DNA from: Schistosoma mansoni
Taxonomy: Eukaryota > Platyhelminthes > Trematoda > Strigeidida > Schistosomatidae
Direction of reading: 5' to 3'
DNA length: 64,000 nt
NCBI RefSeq assembly: GCF_000237925.1
Contig: NC_031496.1
Location: 10,998,017 to 11,062,016 of the forward strand
The notes under the pieces are model-generated. The model was given only the letters and a program-made list of their open reading frames with translations. It did not search any database and was not told the origin of the DNA. Below are positions 1 to 12,425 of this stretch, piece by piece. How positions within the stretch are numbered: the stretch's first letter is position 1; the number at the start of each line of letters is the position of its first letter. The position numbers and the translations under genes were made by a program.

Positions 1-130
1 CAGACTGATAGTCTGCATCCATGAGTTGATAATATACGTTACCCCTGGGGATATTTTAATCTCTTAAGCAGCAGCAAGTGTCGATATAGGCAGTGGGTGA
101 GTCTTCGAAATACTTGCCCTAAACAAGCCA

Positions 131-1115
131 ATGAAGGCTGAGAACGTAACGAAGGAGTCCACCCTGTACACTAAGCTTAAATTCGGAGTGATGTACTTCA
201 CGATCTCACCATACAATAAAAATGGTCTCAACCACTATGCTGTAATATTGGCAATCTACAAACCGAAGTATTCCTCCCAAGACGCTAGAACTGTGTGTTG
301 TAATTATGAGGCAGTTCATGAAATTGACTTCCAGAACATCAAGAATTCTACTACACTATTTAGTTACCATAGTCTGGTTCGTACTCAAGGTCATACGGGT
401 AGGCGTTTGATTAACGATAATCCTCGTTCTCGTGTAAACATGGATAACTGAGGGGTTGCAAAGCAGTTTATGGAGGTGAGTACAGACTTGGTAAGTGTTT
501 ATCCAGTGGTAAATTTCACTAGCCTATCTCATGTGTCTTTCGTCATGTTAAATGCCCTAAATGTGGTAAAGTAGGACATGTGTTACGGTTGTTGTGTTGT
601 CAAAATTTTGACTGGGAAATTTTCAGATAGAGCGAAGTACCTATTGAATAAAAGCAGTCCCTCGAAAGCAGAGGTTTTCTCATCACGACTTCCATCTACT
701 TGGACGGAAGTTAATAAACCGTAAGTTGGCGTAAATGTAAGCATGATGCCAATATGTTTCACAATGACGACAACAAAATGATTGTGAAAGCAATCAGTGA
801 TCTATCTAGCATGATTGACAAACTGATTGCTTACATCAAAAGCTCATCGATAGGTGTGAAGGACAGGCACAGCGACAGCACAGACACTCCAAGTTTTACA
901 TTCCCATTAAAAACACCTGAGGGGATGCGTACTCTTGAGGCTGCTTTGGAGGAGCACAAGTTTTGTGACGAGCTCGTAAGTTGTGACAGGTGTTTACAAA
1001 ATTTCAGATGTCCAGATTGTCCGAGATATCTTGGATAATACGGCGTGAGACTTTTGAGAAGGTGGTGTGAAACCGACGCCTCTTTGTCTCGTGTCTATGT
1101 GACCTAATAAAACAA
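131..1115 (+). other. Probable retroelement remnant with a zinc-knuckle-like patch
   Basis: Two short open stretches lie here, at 131-451 (106 residues) and 754-1038 (94 residues). Between them, near 535-600, the sequence encodes a cysteine and histidine cluster (CPKCGKVGH) like the zinc knuckles of retroelement Gag proteins. The second stretch contains FPLKTPEGMRTLEAALEE, which resembles the start of the DUF4806 domain, often found next to mobile elements. An AATAAA signal occurs at about 1108. I treat the block as an old, broken retroelement-derived segment. The family is not identified, and a host exon cannot be excluded for 754-1038. Confidence 0.3.
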
Positions 1116-2271
1116 AACATAAACGTCGATAATGTGGTGCCGACTGAAGTTCATGGTCATATTAAAAATTTTCATTATCAATTAAAATTTCGTCTTAAAA
1201 ACTTCCAAAAATCCACCGGCTATTAACTGTATGTTTGGTGTTTATATGAACCAATGATTCCTTGATTTAGAATTCCAAATACAATGGAATGGTCGATAAG
1301 TCATGCCACAGGTTCTCGCTCACATGATACATGTTGTCGAGGATTTTGGATGTCGTTATTTATCAGCTATTAACAGCATTTTTTCGTCACACGTCAACTT
1401 TCGTAATCTTTGTGCTCGTTACATAGCGTTTATTCCAGTCTCTTAGCAACTTGACGTATTTGTTGCTCACAACCTGGGCGAATATTTAGTAAGCCTAATT
1501 TGGTTATTTGTAACAATACAAACTCAGGCAAGTGAAATTCATCAGTTATCAAGTCGAAAATAGACCGAAATCAGAGTTTCAGGCAAAAATGAGCCCTAAA
1601 AATATTTACGTATGGCTCACCTCCCTAATTATGGTGGTGATGAACAAGGGTGTTGGTAGTTGTTTATAAAATGTAGGTTGAAGCAATTGAGCGTTAAGCT
1701 ATTTATGAGTATTATATGACTTGTCAATATACAGTCGTAAACAGTTCTATCCATCATAAGTATCATCGTTCTCGACTGAAATGACATAATATTATGCAAG
1801 GTAACTGAGAAAGAAAAATTGTATGAGTAGCAATTAACGTTGAATAGGTTATTTTCCTGCCCGCTTTCTGAACTTCACATGAATTATGTATAACAGTACT
1901 TGTGAATGCCACATAAATTAGCCAAATATTCTTCATAAGTAAAGCGGTGCGTGTTTGTTTTGAACATGGTAACTAAAACACGTCGTAGTTAATACTAGTT
2001 TTTAATGTGTCTGTTACGGGATTAACAAATAAATTTCTGTTAACATAACCCGAAATCGCTGAACGAGTCATAACCAAAATCTTAATACATGTTGACGAGT
2101 AATATCTAGATAGTGCTTACCAGTTATTTCATTATTGTGTGTAAACAGTGAATTGCTAATAATATTATGAACGTTGTAATTGGATTTTTCTCAGGTTTCA
2201 TATTACTAATTAAGGTTTTTGAATCCGTTTACTTGGTGCCTGCAGTTTCTTTGTTAACACCAAATAACTGG
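1116..2271. other. No gene seen; AT-rich intergenic or intronic DNA
   Basis: No coding region or complete repeat was recognised. A short block near 1232-1290 (tttatatgaaccaatgatt and what follows) recurs near 5690-5770 on the other side of the RTE element that starts at 2285. Confidence 0.5.
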
Positions 2272-2284
2272 ATGAAATTCTAGT

Positions 2285-5195
2285 TACTTACTTACACCAG
2301 TTACCCCTCGTGTAGGAGCATAGGCCGCACATCAGCATTCTCCATCCAACTCTGTCCTGGGCAATCCTTTCCAGTTATTTCCAGTTAACATTCATCCTTT
2401 TCATGTCTGCTTCTATTTTCCGGCTTAATATGTTCTTCGGTCTTTCCGAAATCCAAGTTAGGGATTGCCTCGTGATACAGTTTGGTTATTTCCCCAATGT
2501 ATGTCTTATCCACTTCCAACGTTTTTTCCTAATTAACTCTTCAGCTGGAAGCTGATATCCTATTCCATAACATGCTGTTCCTGATAGTGTCCGGCCAGTG
2601 AATGTTGAGTATTTTGCGTAAACAACTTTTTATAAATACTTGTACCTTTTTGACGATGGATGTAGTAGTTCTCCACGTTTCAGCTCCGTATAGTAGGACT
2701 GTCGTATTGAAGATTCTCACTTTGAAGTTAGTTGACAGTTGTTTTGAGTTCCATATGTTCTTCAATTGTAGAAATGCGGTCCCTGCTTTGCCAATCCTCG
2801 CCTTTACATCTGCATCCGATCATCCTTTTTAAACAATGATGCTTCCCAGGTACATGAATGTTTCCACCTCTTCCAGAGTTTTTCCACCATGTGTAACTGG
2901 GTTAGTGTTCTCCGTGTTGTATTTGAGAATCTTGCGTTTTCCTTTGTGTATGTTGAGGCCTATTGATGCAGAGACTACTGCTACATTAGTTGTCTTCGTC
3001 TGTATTTGCTCGTGTGTATGAGATAGGAGGGCTAGATCATCTACGAAGTCCAAATTGTCTAATTGGTTGTAAGATATCCATTATATTCCGTGTTTCCCCT
3101 CATATGTCAAAATCTTCATAATCCAGTCAATCACCAGAAGAAAAAGGAAGGGGGAGGGTAGACAGCCTTTTCTGACTCCTGTCCTTACTGGAGATACATC
3201 TGTTAGCTGCCCTCCATGCACGACTTCGTACTATAGTCTGTCGTATGAATTCTGAATAATGTCGACAATCTTCTCAGGAACTTCGTAGTGTCAAAGAAGT
3301 TCCCATAATATTCTCCTGTCCACACTGTCAAACACCTTCTCATAGTCAATGAAGTTGATGTATAGTGACGAACTCCACTCAAATGATTGTTTAACGATGA
3401 TCCTTAGTGACGCAATTAGGTCTGTACACGACCGATCTTTACGGAATCCAGCCTGTTGATCTCTAAGTTGGGCATCTACGGCGTCTTTCATCCGGTTCAT
3501 CGACACTCTGTTGAAACATTTTCCTGGTGCTGACTACAATCTGATGCTTCTGTGATTCTCACATTTGCTCAGATCTCCTTTCTTTGGTATCTTCATGTGG
3601 TATCCTTCTTTCCAGTCCATTGGCACTTGTTCCTCATCCCAAATCTTCCTGAATAGAAGGTGAAGCATGTTTGCAGTTAATTCACTGTCTGATTTCTGAG
3701 CTTCAGCCGGTATATTGTCAGGTACCGCTGCTTTCCCACTCTTCATTTGTCTGATGGCCATACAAATTTCTCCGGGTGTTAGTTGAGTAACGTCTATAGG
3801 AAATTCTGTGTGTGCTGCTTCGATATCCGTTGAATTTAATGGAGCTGGCCTATTCAGAAGTTCCTTGAATTATTCTACTGATTTGTTCCCGTGTTTTTGA
3901 ATCTCAGTGATTGCCTTTCTATGTCCTTGACCGGTCTCTCCAGTTTACTATATCTTCCTGTTAGTTTCTTCGTTGTATCATAAAGTTGTTTCATATTTCC
4001 TTCTCTTGTAGCTTTTTCCGCAGTCGTCACTAGTTCTCCCATGTATTTCTGTTTGTCGGCTCTAATACTCTTCTTCACTGTCTTGTTTGATTTTGCGTAT
4101 TCAGCTTGTGCCTTGACTTTCTCTGCTCATGTTCGTCTGTTTTTAATTGCTATCTTTTTGTTCTCCCCTTCTTGAATCTTGTCCAGGGTTTCCATGGAGA
4201 TACACTTCTTATGATGATACTTCACCAGGTCCAGAACCTCTAGTTACGTTGAAGTTAATGTTTCTTTGATCCCTTTTCAGTTGTCCTCCATCTTAGTTTC
4301 TCATTTCAGTAGATCCGGCAAGGCTTGTAACCTGTTGTTGAGAGTTATCTTCAATTCGTTTACTTTTTTAGTATCCCGAATGAAGGCTGTATTGAACCTT
4401 TGTAATGCTGTTTGTCCAGTTATTCAGCGTTTCTTTAGTTTTAGTCTCATTTCGGCCACAAGCAAGTGGTGATCTGAAGCTATGTCAGCTCCTCTCCTGG
4501 TTCTCACATATTCGATTGACCTTCTGAAATTCTTAGTCATGCAAATATGATCCTTAAGCACTTCGCTATGACTGATTGAAGCCTTGAGTAGAACTGATTT
4601 TTATCGTCATCGTTGGTATGATTGGTGGGTGCATAACGTTGCATTGTGATCCCTTCCTTCTTTGTTTTGAATATCCTGTATCCATGAGATTCCCATCCTA
4701 CAAGTGCATTTCGTGCTTCTCTGGACAACATCAGAGCAACTCCCTGAGTGTGTGGAGCATTTTCCACTTCGTGACCAGAGTACAGCAGCACCTCTCTCGT
4801 ATCTAGCCTCTGCTGTCCAGCTTGTGTCCAATGAGTTTCGCTGATTCCAAGTACTGCCAATTTGTATCTCCTCATTTTCATTACTAATTGACTGGTCTTC
4901 TCGGTCTCCCACATTGTCTGGACGTTCCATGTACCTGTAAAGAGTGTTGCTCTGGTTGTTGGAAGGGGCATCGTCCTCCTGACTTTCGAAGGAACTCGGC
5001 TTTCATCCTGAGGCGTCATAATTCTTGTTTCAATTCCCAGGGCAGAGTTTAAATGGTTTGAATTATTTTTCTGGTTAGCATTTTTTTAGCGAGTTAGTTT
5101 TCCTACGGGATGGGTTCACTAACCCCATGCCCAACCCTCCTCCTTTACCCTTGCTTGGGACCGGCAATAACTCTAGGAGGGCTACAGGCGGAGTC
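2285..5195 (-). mobile_element. RTE-clade LINE, nearly full length, decayed
   Basis: The element reads on the minus strand. It keeps the GC-rich 5' leader (5090-5195), an endonuclease region (open 5019-4537, with TWNVQTMWET and [10 protein letters not shown]) and reverse transcriptase pieces. These include [16 protein letters not shown] (3761-3534), [15 protein letters not shown] and [16 protein letters not shown] (3506-3291), FVDDLALLS (3053-2829) and the C-terminal [11 protein letters not shown] (2765-2541). The pieces lie in different frames with several stops, so it is a dead copy. It ends in a short TTAC-type tail. A 13-base target-site duplication flanks it, atgaaattctagt at 2272-2284 and atgaaattttagt at 5196-5208, with one mismatch. 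The same family is represented by the better copy at 42913-45910. Confidence 0.9.
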
Positions 5196-5208
5196 ATGAA
5201 ATTTTAGT

Positions 5209-8200
5209 AGGGTTGGAAAATAGAGAGCACTGTTTACAACAAGTAAGACACTTATAGGTACATCCTGTCAGCTGCTATTTCATTTACTTTTTGAATTTGA
5301 TACTGATAACGAAACTTAATAGTTTGTTTCACGATTGATTTGTTGTTTTTCAGAATTGCATTGAGTAAACTAAGAAGTTATGCATATGTTTTCTGACATA
5401 CAACTTATGACCTCTGTCAACTAACTGGAAGGCTCAAACCTTTCTAATAATCAAGTCTGTGCCGGTATACAACCTAGCGAATTTCTGGATATGAAAGATT
5501 ATGTGGAGAAACAATTTACACGTTGACGATAACTGTGTTTTATTTTGGCTACTGCCACGTTTATTCATCTAATGAATTATCTAAATATAAAAATATAACA
5601 ACTGTACAGCTTTTTGCATTATAAATCTTGTTAGTAGGTATAATTATAGCCTAGTTCGGTACTAATACTACTTTGATAATAGACTGTGGTGTTTATATGA
5701 ACCAATGATTTCTTTGTATGGATGACTGCTGTGGTTTTGAATTCCAAACACAGTACAATTTTCGTGCTCATCTAATACTTATTGATGAGATTGCGTTATT
5801 GCTGGGATTACTAGTTAATACTATAAATCAAATACTTCAAATAATTACATAGACCTAATCCGAAAACGGTAAATTTGTCATGTGATTGCCTAATCTGCAA
5901 GATTCTACGTGTAATTTGCATCACTATCTACAGTGACTCATCGTATCATGACAATTAACAATGATACTTAGTACTTCTGAATAACACATTTATACTGGGG
6001 ATAGAATAATATATTTAATGCGAATAGTAATAAGTTACACATAATGAGCGCGTCTGCAAGACTGAGCCATGCCATCCAATTGAATGAATGTCTCCACGTT
6101 CACCACTGCCGACCGTCTCCAAGTGTTATGTGTCGAATATACATATGACTGGCTTCGGAGACCATGTGGTTAGGAAACAATGCCACTACAAGTATTCATC
6201 CGAATATACTGTCACAGTGGAAAAACTTATGCATACAACGCAATATTCTAGCTAAACGGGTACTTATAAAGCAAACACTTAGTAGCTTTTTTAATTTTCA
6301 CAAAAAGTTACTCGTTATGATTATCGGTATATCTCCCAATGAAACCACGAAGACGAAAATAAAGTTTAGTCAAAAGTTTATTGATGCACTATTACTACTG
6401 GTAGAGAAACAGCAAAGTTCGATGCAGAAAAATTAGTTTACAAGTTGGATGTATAGTTAAGTTAAAAATGCTACTACAAAGAACATCTTAAAGTAAACAG
6501 TTCCTGTCACGTCCCCACACTTTGTTGTATTGCGATCCAGGTTTTCCATTGTAAAAAATACTATAGAAAGACAAGCGTTAGAGTGACTACAGTCTTACCT
6601 ATATATTGATGATTCTTAAGTAAAAACTGGCTTCGTTGAATCTGTACATACTATTTGCTTAGTCTGTGTGGTGAAATTGTTGTTATTATGGAAGGTGTCA
6701 GTGTCATCTATCTTCCATCGACTGCAATATCTAAGAATATGATGAACTAAAAAGTTTATATTTCGTAATTGATCAAGCTTACGTGTAAGAGTTTGTTTTC
6801 TTACCTATGCCAGTAACATATGACGGCAAGTAAACTGGCATGTCACAATTTATCCACGATCCAGGTTACGTCTGTTCGCGATTCTTTTCACTTCCAGATA
6901 AACAGAACAGGGCATCCTCGGCAAAAATTATCCCCAAAATTTACCCAAACCGGACAGAACTCCCACCAAAATGAGAAGATTGAGAAGTTATAACTTCATC
7001 AAAGCAAGCACTTCAGAAACGCAGGCTTTACGGTTTCATACGAAGTAAGATATATATCTTTATTAAATTTCAGATGCATTTACTAATCGATTCCTGTCAT
7101 CATCTGTCAACGAAAAAGACCATGTGAAACAAGTATGACATCGCGACGCAAGGCTATTTTCACGACATGAGAGACAAGGAACAAAAACGTAATCGAAGGA
7201 AGAAAGAACACGTATGTACGAATTTACCATTATCTACTGATCTATAGGTACAGTCTTTAGTGTTAACGAACATAACTGTAAGTTCAGCTTCAAGTAGCCA
7301 ATTGTGCAAAAAAAGTCAGATACAGTGAACTTTCTTCTTTACATTTCAGAATTCACAAGATTATTTTTGTTTTCAGTAGGCGAACAGGCGTTCGGAGAAG
7401 AAATAATCCGTGGAATGTTTTTCATGTTCAATTTCGTTTTTAATAAAGCTTTTTTAAACATGTGCTTACTTTTTTATTTGAGAAAGCCCGTTTGATTTTA
7501 AATGCATTTGCAGTTAAGTATATGTACCTTATTAATAAAACGTCACCCGCTCTTTCTTCTGTAGGTCATTTCAAATGACACTGGCACCTGACAATTTCAA
7601 TTAAAATATAACGATTGATGCTATAGCATATGCCAACTACTCATAACTTTGTACAACACTACGCTTTTGTTTTTAATAAATTTTTTTCAACATATACCAT
7701 ATTTTACATACATTCCACTTTTCGTGTGGTGTGTTGCGAGAATGAAGGCGAACACAGATGTTTGGGGTAATGACATAGATGTTTTAATAGTGGGTGCAAA
7801 ATTACATGAATCGGTGTGCATATAGGCGAAAAGTAGACAATTCGGCGCATATTCAGGCGAAAGGTAAGCTAGAAACGCCACAACCTACTATGAGCGATCA
7901 AGACATTTAAACCTTTTCCCCTCATCGTAGAACTCGAGGTGACCTTATATTAGCATTCCGTATCTTAGATAATGATTTAAGTACTAAAACATCTGTTCTT
8001 TTCCTTCCCTCAGGACAAGTCATCTCCTTGTCATTTGAGAGAAAGCCCATGGACTGGATTAAAATAAACAGAGTGTGATCCAGTTTTTCGCACCGATATG
8101 TTAGTGGCTAGAACACCTTACTCAAATAAGTGGTATCGGCGTCACCAGTAAACAATTTCAGGAAGAAACAAGTGGCAGGGTTTGGCACAGGTCGACCAAC

Positions 8201-8289
8201 CTTCAATCATTATTACTGAAGACAGTAGGCATTGGATGTTGTACACACCACGCACTCGCTTGAAACTAGGCGTATGTATTGTTTATTTT
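5209..8289. other. No gene supported
   Basis: About 3 kb of AT-rich sequence. The longest open frames (6164-6436, 90 residues; 7304-7495; 7687-7881 minus) have no recognisable motif and no convincing splice or codon signal. A short block near 5690-5770 matches one near 1232-1290. Confidence 0.5.
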
Positions 8290-8650
8290 TGACGATATGT
8301 AATTTTAAGAAGTCTGCCTACATTATATTGCTGTAATACCTTACGTTACTAAGGAAGAAAAACATCATGTCACCTATTCATGTTTTAAAAACTATCCTTA
8401 GAGGTGACCCAATGGCTTACAGTATCCCTAACATTTCTGGACATCCCCTTAAACACTTACTTAAGTTTAGCCTCAACACAAACCTAAGGGGTAACACTCA
8501 AACACTAGAGTCACAACACAGCAGAACGGACTGTAGACACAACTTCTCCCTAAAAGTTGTCAAATGCTGGAATTCGCTGCAAGCAACTCAGGAGTCATTT
8601 AAGAGTCAACTTGGCTTATTCTTAAAGACTAAAGATAACATTTTATCATT
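8290..8650 (+). mobile_element. 3' end of a non-LTR retrotransposon (CR1-like reverse transcriptase tail)
   Basis: The open frame 8367-8732 contains TLESQHSRTDCRHNFSLKVV followed by KCWNSLQATQESFKSQLGLF. This is the typical extreme C-terminus of CR1/jockey-type LINE polyproteins: a basic, arginine-containing stretch, then hydrophobic residues, then WNSL, then a helix with FKSQL. Only this tail is present, so it is a 5'-truncated insertion. The clade is inferred from that motif only; no catalytic reverse transcriptase motif is visible here. Confidence 0.6.
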
Positions 8651-8739
8651 ATTCGCCGATTTCTTTTTTCCTTTATTATCGTTAATATACCTAGGTCCCT
8701 GCCTGGAGATATTGGTGATCCACTGTTACTAGATACGGA

Positions 8740-9544
8740 AGCCCGTTAAGCGAAAGTTCCTTCTATTCCGTCCACTACCATTTGAACTGCCACCTATAAT
8801 CTCAGTATCCATCAATAGTTAAACTGAAAATCTTGGTTTCTTCGAAAATGCCCATTGTTCTGAAAACTCTCTTAAGTTACCTCAAACGTTCTATAGGGCT
8901 GGGATTTTCCCGAATGTCGAGTAAAAAATTTACGGGATTGGCAGCTTCAGCTATCAGTTAAGACAATTAGTTGTCCCAGTATAATTATACTAATGCTCTT
9001 CTTTTTTTTAGCGCTGAGACTTCAATCTCTGAGAAATAGGTGTCTGGCCTTTTCTAAAACCAAAGTATCATAATGGCTGTGATTTTCACTAAAACCATGT
9101 AAATTTATGGTTCAGCGTCGTAATTTATTCTTCATTGCAAATCCTATGTTCATTGTTCGGGGCTTAAATATCAATCTTTTGTTCACATAGTTTTATTAAT
9201 TATTTTGTTTCTTGGCTTTGGTTCGGTTAGAAAATAAATTATAGACTTTTCTGTACCTCTTACGTGGCGTATGTCGTATGTTAGCTGCACAGCGCTGTCG
9301 TGTAACTTCCTGAAATTCCCGGAAGTGTCTTAAAATGGATTTCAAATGCTTTTGTTCCGTGCTTTCCCACGTAATCCCACTTCTGGATTATCATACGCTT
9401 CGCGGCCTACAACCAAAATTTTTATGTGAATAGCCAAGGATTAATCACTTTTCTTAAATTGACTGGTTATATACATAAACGTTATTTATGCTCAGTCTGT
9501 TGTAGACTACGTTGATCACTTGTCTCCTAAATGTGACAGTTCCC
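8740..9544. other. No gene supported
   Basis: AT-rich spacer between two LINE remnants. Nothing recognisable was found on either strand. Confidence 0.5.
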
Positions 9545-10031
9545 TGGCAGTTTAACCTCTATGGTTCAAGGTCCATTTAATTGTTCCTTAGTAGATTGAA
9601 GTCGCAATTTCGAAAATTAACGGACTGTCTAAACCTACAACCCCGACTCTAGCTGAAGTTCTAAAGGCTATGGCTGATCTGAAACGAAATAGAGCAACTG
9701 GTCCAGATGGATTGGCTCCAGAGGTCTTTAAGTATGGTGGTTCAATTTTAGCGATTAGGTTGACTAATATTTTAGCTAAAATCTGTGAATTGGATATAAT
9801 CCCATCTGACTGGTCGCAATCACTGATTGTCTCAATATATAAGAAGGGGTCGAAATCATCCTGTGATAACCACAGAGGGGTTAGTTTAACTAATATAGCA
9901 TCTAAGATACTAGCTTCAGTAATCATCAAGCGCCTAACAAAGACCCGTGAACTGCAAATACGAGAAAGTCAGGCTGGCTTCAGACCTGGTCGTGGCTGTA
10001 TCGACCACATTCACCATTCGTCAGGTTCTTG

Positions 10032-10240
10032 CATCTCCTTACGATGCTCCACTGCCTTGTGGATTAGACCTTTAGGTCAAGGGCTCCGGGTGTGGCCCCC
10101 TAAGAAAACCACCTGCTTCAGTCTGGGCACCTGGGCAGTATCACAGCCCTCACACAAATCAAATGAGATTTGTGAGGCGCATATTTACTTGGTGCTTGCT
10201 TGTACCAATATTTATGTGTTTAAATAAAATAATAAAAAAA
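10032..10240 (+). mobile_element. Family C retroposon, left copy (C1), 3' part
   Basis: This is the 3' 200 bases of a roughly 520-base repeat found five times in the window. It ends accaatatttatgtgtttaa followed by an A-rich TAAA tail. It sits directly after cgtcaggttcttg (10019-10031), inside the reverse transcriptase frame of the surrounding LINE. The matching duplicate of that target site (reverse complement of 10511-10523, cgtcaggttctag) is not at its 3' end but beside copy C2. Confidence 0.8.
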
Positions 10241-10523
10241 CGTAAGTTGGTAAAAGCCAAACGAGCTTTTTGAATCCGTGCACAGATTTCATCAGACACT
10301 AGTTGAGGTGGCAAAATCAGATGACAGTTCGCCATAAGCTCTCACTCGACTGGTAGTGTTCGAGTAAAGAGCCTTCACAAGGTCTACGTACTTCTGAGGT
10401 ACACTTTTCAATGACAGAATGCCACAAAACCTCTCGGTTTACAGAGTCAAATGTTACTTTCAAGTCAAGAAAAACTATCATTGTCGGACGCCAATAAGCA
10501 TGCCTGTGTTCTAGAACCTGACG
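10241..10523 (-). mobile_element. Inverted internal segment of the surrounding LINE
   Basis: Reverse-complemented, this segment begins with the target-site copy cgtcaggttctag. It continues with reverse transcriptase sequence (LEHRHAYWRPTMIVFLDLK) and ends with KARLAF-type residues and the second target site (cgtaagttggt at 10241-10251). Both ends therefore match the outer plus-strand LINE, but in the wrong orientation. Confidence 0.85.
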
Positions 10524-11051
10524 TTTTATTTATTTATTTATTTAAACACATAAATATTGGTACAAGCAAGCACCAAGTAAATATGCGCCTCACAAATCTC
10601 ATTTGATTTGTGTGAGGGCTGTGATACTGCCCAGGTGCCCAGACTGAAGCAGGTGGTTTTCTTAGGGGGCCACACCCGGAGCCTTTGACCTAAAGGTCTA
10701 GTCCGCAAGACAGTGAAGCATCGTAAAGGGATGCAGTCCCATGGTAGCCGGTGACCAACGATTGGTTCATACGCCATTTGTTACTTCCGGATACTGGAGC
10801 CCATGTGCACCATTGGTTTGGAATGAGGGTTTTCCAACTCCCCTAGGTGAACTTTCCATGTCCACTAACCCGGTTAAAGCGCCGGACATTCGTTTTTCGT
10901 CCTCTCAATTTCGTAAACAACAATAATGTCACGAGAAGGCATTGAGTAGGACTTCCCTGACAGAGGCTATATATTTGCGTGGCCATGTGAGAGCATTTCG
11001 AGAGGGAGAGCGGACTCTCCACACTCTCGGCTGTACCAGGGCATTTGGGGG
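10524..11051 (-). mobile_element. Family C retroposon, right copy (C2), near full length
   Basis: Reverse complement of the same repeat as 10032-10240 and 20603-21122. It starts with a TTTA-type tail complement and ends with ccagggcatttggggg. The following bases accaacttacg (11053-11063) are the reverse complement of 10241-10251, which identifies its original target-site duplication. The short open frame in it (10777-10538) recurs in other copies only because the repeat is conserved; no protein family is recognised. Confidence 0.85.
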
Positions 11052-11600
11052 CACCAACTTACGTGACCTATGGCGAAGGTAAGATATCCGTCTACCAATT
11101 AAGGGACGAGTATACTGCGCGGTAGTTCGTTCTGTTCTACTTTACGGCTGCAAAACGTGGCCATTAAGGGTAGAAGATACTCATAAGTTACTAGTACTCA
11201 GTCAAAGATGTCTTAGAAATATTGCTCGCATCTGCTGGGACCACTGGGTAAGTAATAGTGAGGTTAGACACAGGGTATTAGAGAATGATGGTAAATCAGT
11301 TGATGAGGTTGTGAATCTTCATCGGCTGAGATGCTTGAGTCACTTGTTTCTCATGCTTAATCATCGACTAGCACGGCGCGCAATGCTAACTAGTGTTGGA
11401 GACGGTTGGAAGAAAGTTAGGGGTAGCATCAGCCCTTAAGGTCACTAGTTTTTAGTCTGAGCCATGTTGATAGTTGCAGACTACTTGTTTGAGGTCTTCG
11501 TGACTATCGTAACCAATGGTCGGAGACTGTGGGTGACATAGTTCAGAATCGATCACAATGGCGTAGGTGTATAAACTCTTTCTTTCATTGAAGCGTGAGA

Positions 11601-12425
11601 TTAAAATTACTTTATACCTTTATTTCTACAAACCAACTCCTTCTCCCTGTATCATATCCTTATATGAGGTGTTTTTTTACTGCTATAGAAGTAACTACTT
11701 CTATGAATTTCGTGTTAATCTTGTTGTGCTAATGAGGTGCGGCAACTTGGACCGATGCATATATGTGCCTGGTCCTACGTTGTAGCTGACTGACAACCCT
11801 AATGCTATATTCAACATCCTTTTACCTATAATAACTTACAACGTCGCTAGACTTTGTTCATTATTTATTCATTGATTTTATTTTTATTTATTAATGTAAC
11901 TATCCGTATTAAATCGTGCATACAACCTTGTCCGTATCGAATATAACAAGACCAACCATTGATTTATGTCCCTTAGACCCCACGAATTTAAAATATCGAG
12001 TAGTATCATTAGCGTTTAGCATATAAGTTGGCTTAGTCCAATAGGTAGTCCTATATATCATAACTATATTTTGTCGGTATAGTTCAGTCCCGTTTTTATT
12101 TTATTCTGTGACGTTATTTGATTACTCATTGAAAGTGATAGAGTTCGATTAAAATGAATACGGCTCCAAACCATCAAATAAACATATAATTGATGAAATG
12201 GGTCTGGCAACGTAATCTAGAGTGTGCGTTTCGTTCTATTTGGGACTTATTCGGAGATATCTGCACCCCAGAGTTGGTTTTCACTCCGGAATTTCAGGCT
12301 TTATTTTCGTTCTATACTAATCGCATCATGTGATATTCAGTAGCTTAATTTAAAATTTATTTTTCAGACTTTTGCCTGTTGTACATAACGCAGTTTAAAT
12401 ATAACTTTCCATTTTGTAATTATCA
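11601..12425. other. No coding sequence seen; probable promoter or 5' intron of the SLAIN-like gene
   Basis: AT-rich DNA between the LINE and the large exon. Two splice-acceptor-like sites occur near 12369 (tttttcag) and 12425 (aattatcag). The latter directly precedes the coding exon. Confidence 0.5.

Larger units (their letters stand above)
9545..11600 (+). mobile_element. Non-LTR retrotransposon, interrupted by two retroposons and internally inverted
   Basis: Plus-strand reverse transcriptase fingers and palm run to about 10031: KRNRATGPDGLAPEVFKYGG, SIYKKGSKSSCDNHRGVSLT, ESQAGFRPGRGCIDHI. The C-terminal part resumes in plus orientation at about 11053 (RSVLLYGCKTWPLRVEDTHK, CWDHWVSNSEVRHRVL, VDEVVNLHRLRCLSH). 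Between them, 10241-10523 reads only on the minus strand (VLEHRHAYWRPTMIVFLDLK, then TFDSVNREVLW) and joins logically to both outer parts. The plus and minus parts are separated by two inverted copies of a 0.5-kb retroposon. Frameshifts, stops and a missing catalytic region make it dead. The clade (RTE-like or another Perere/SR group) is not settled. Confidence 0.85.

Noticed and set aside
6164-6436. 90-residue open frame
   Set aside because: No motif and no upstream or downstream signals; the length is within chance expectation for this much sequence.
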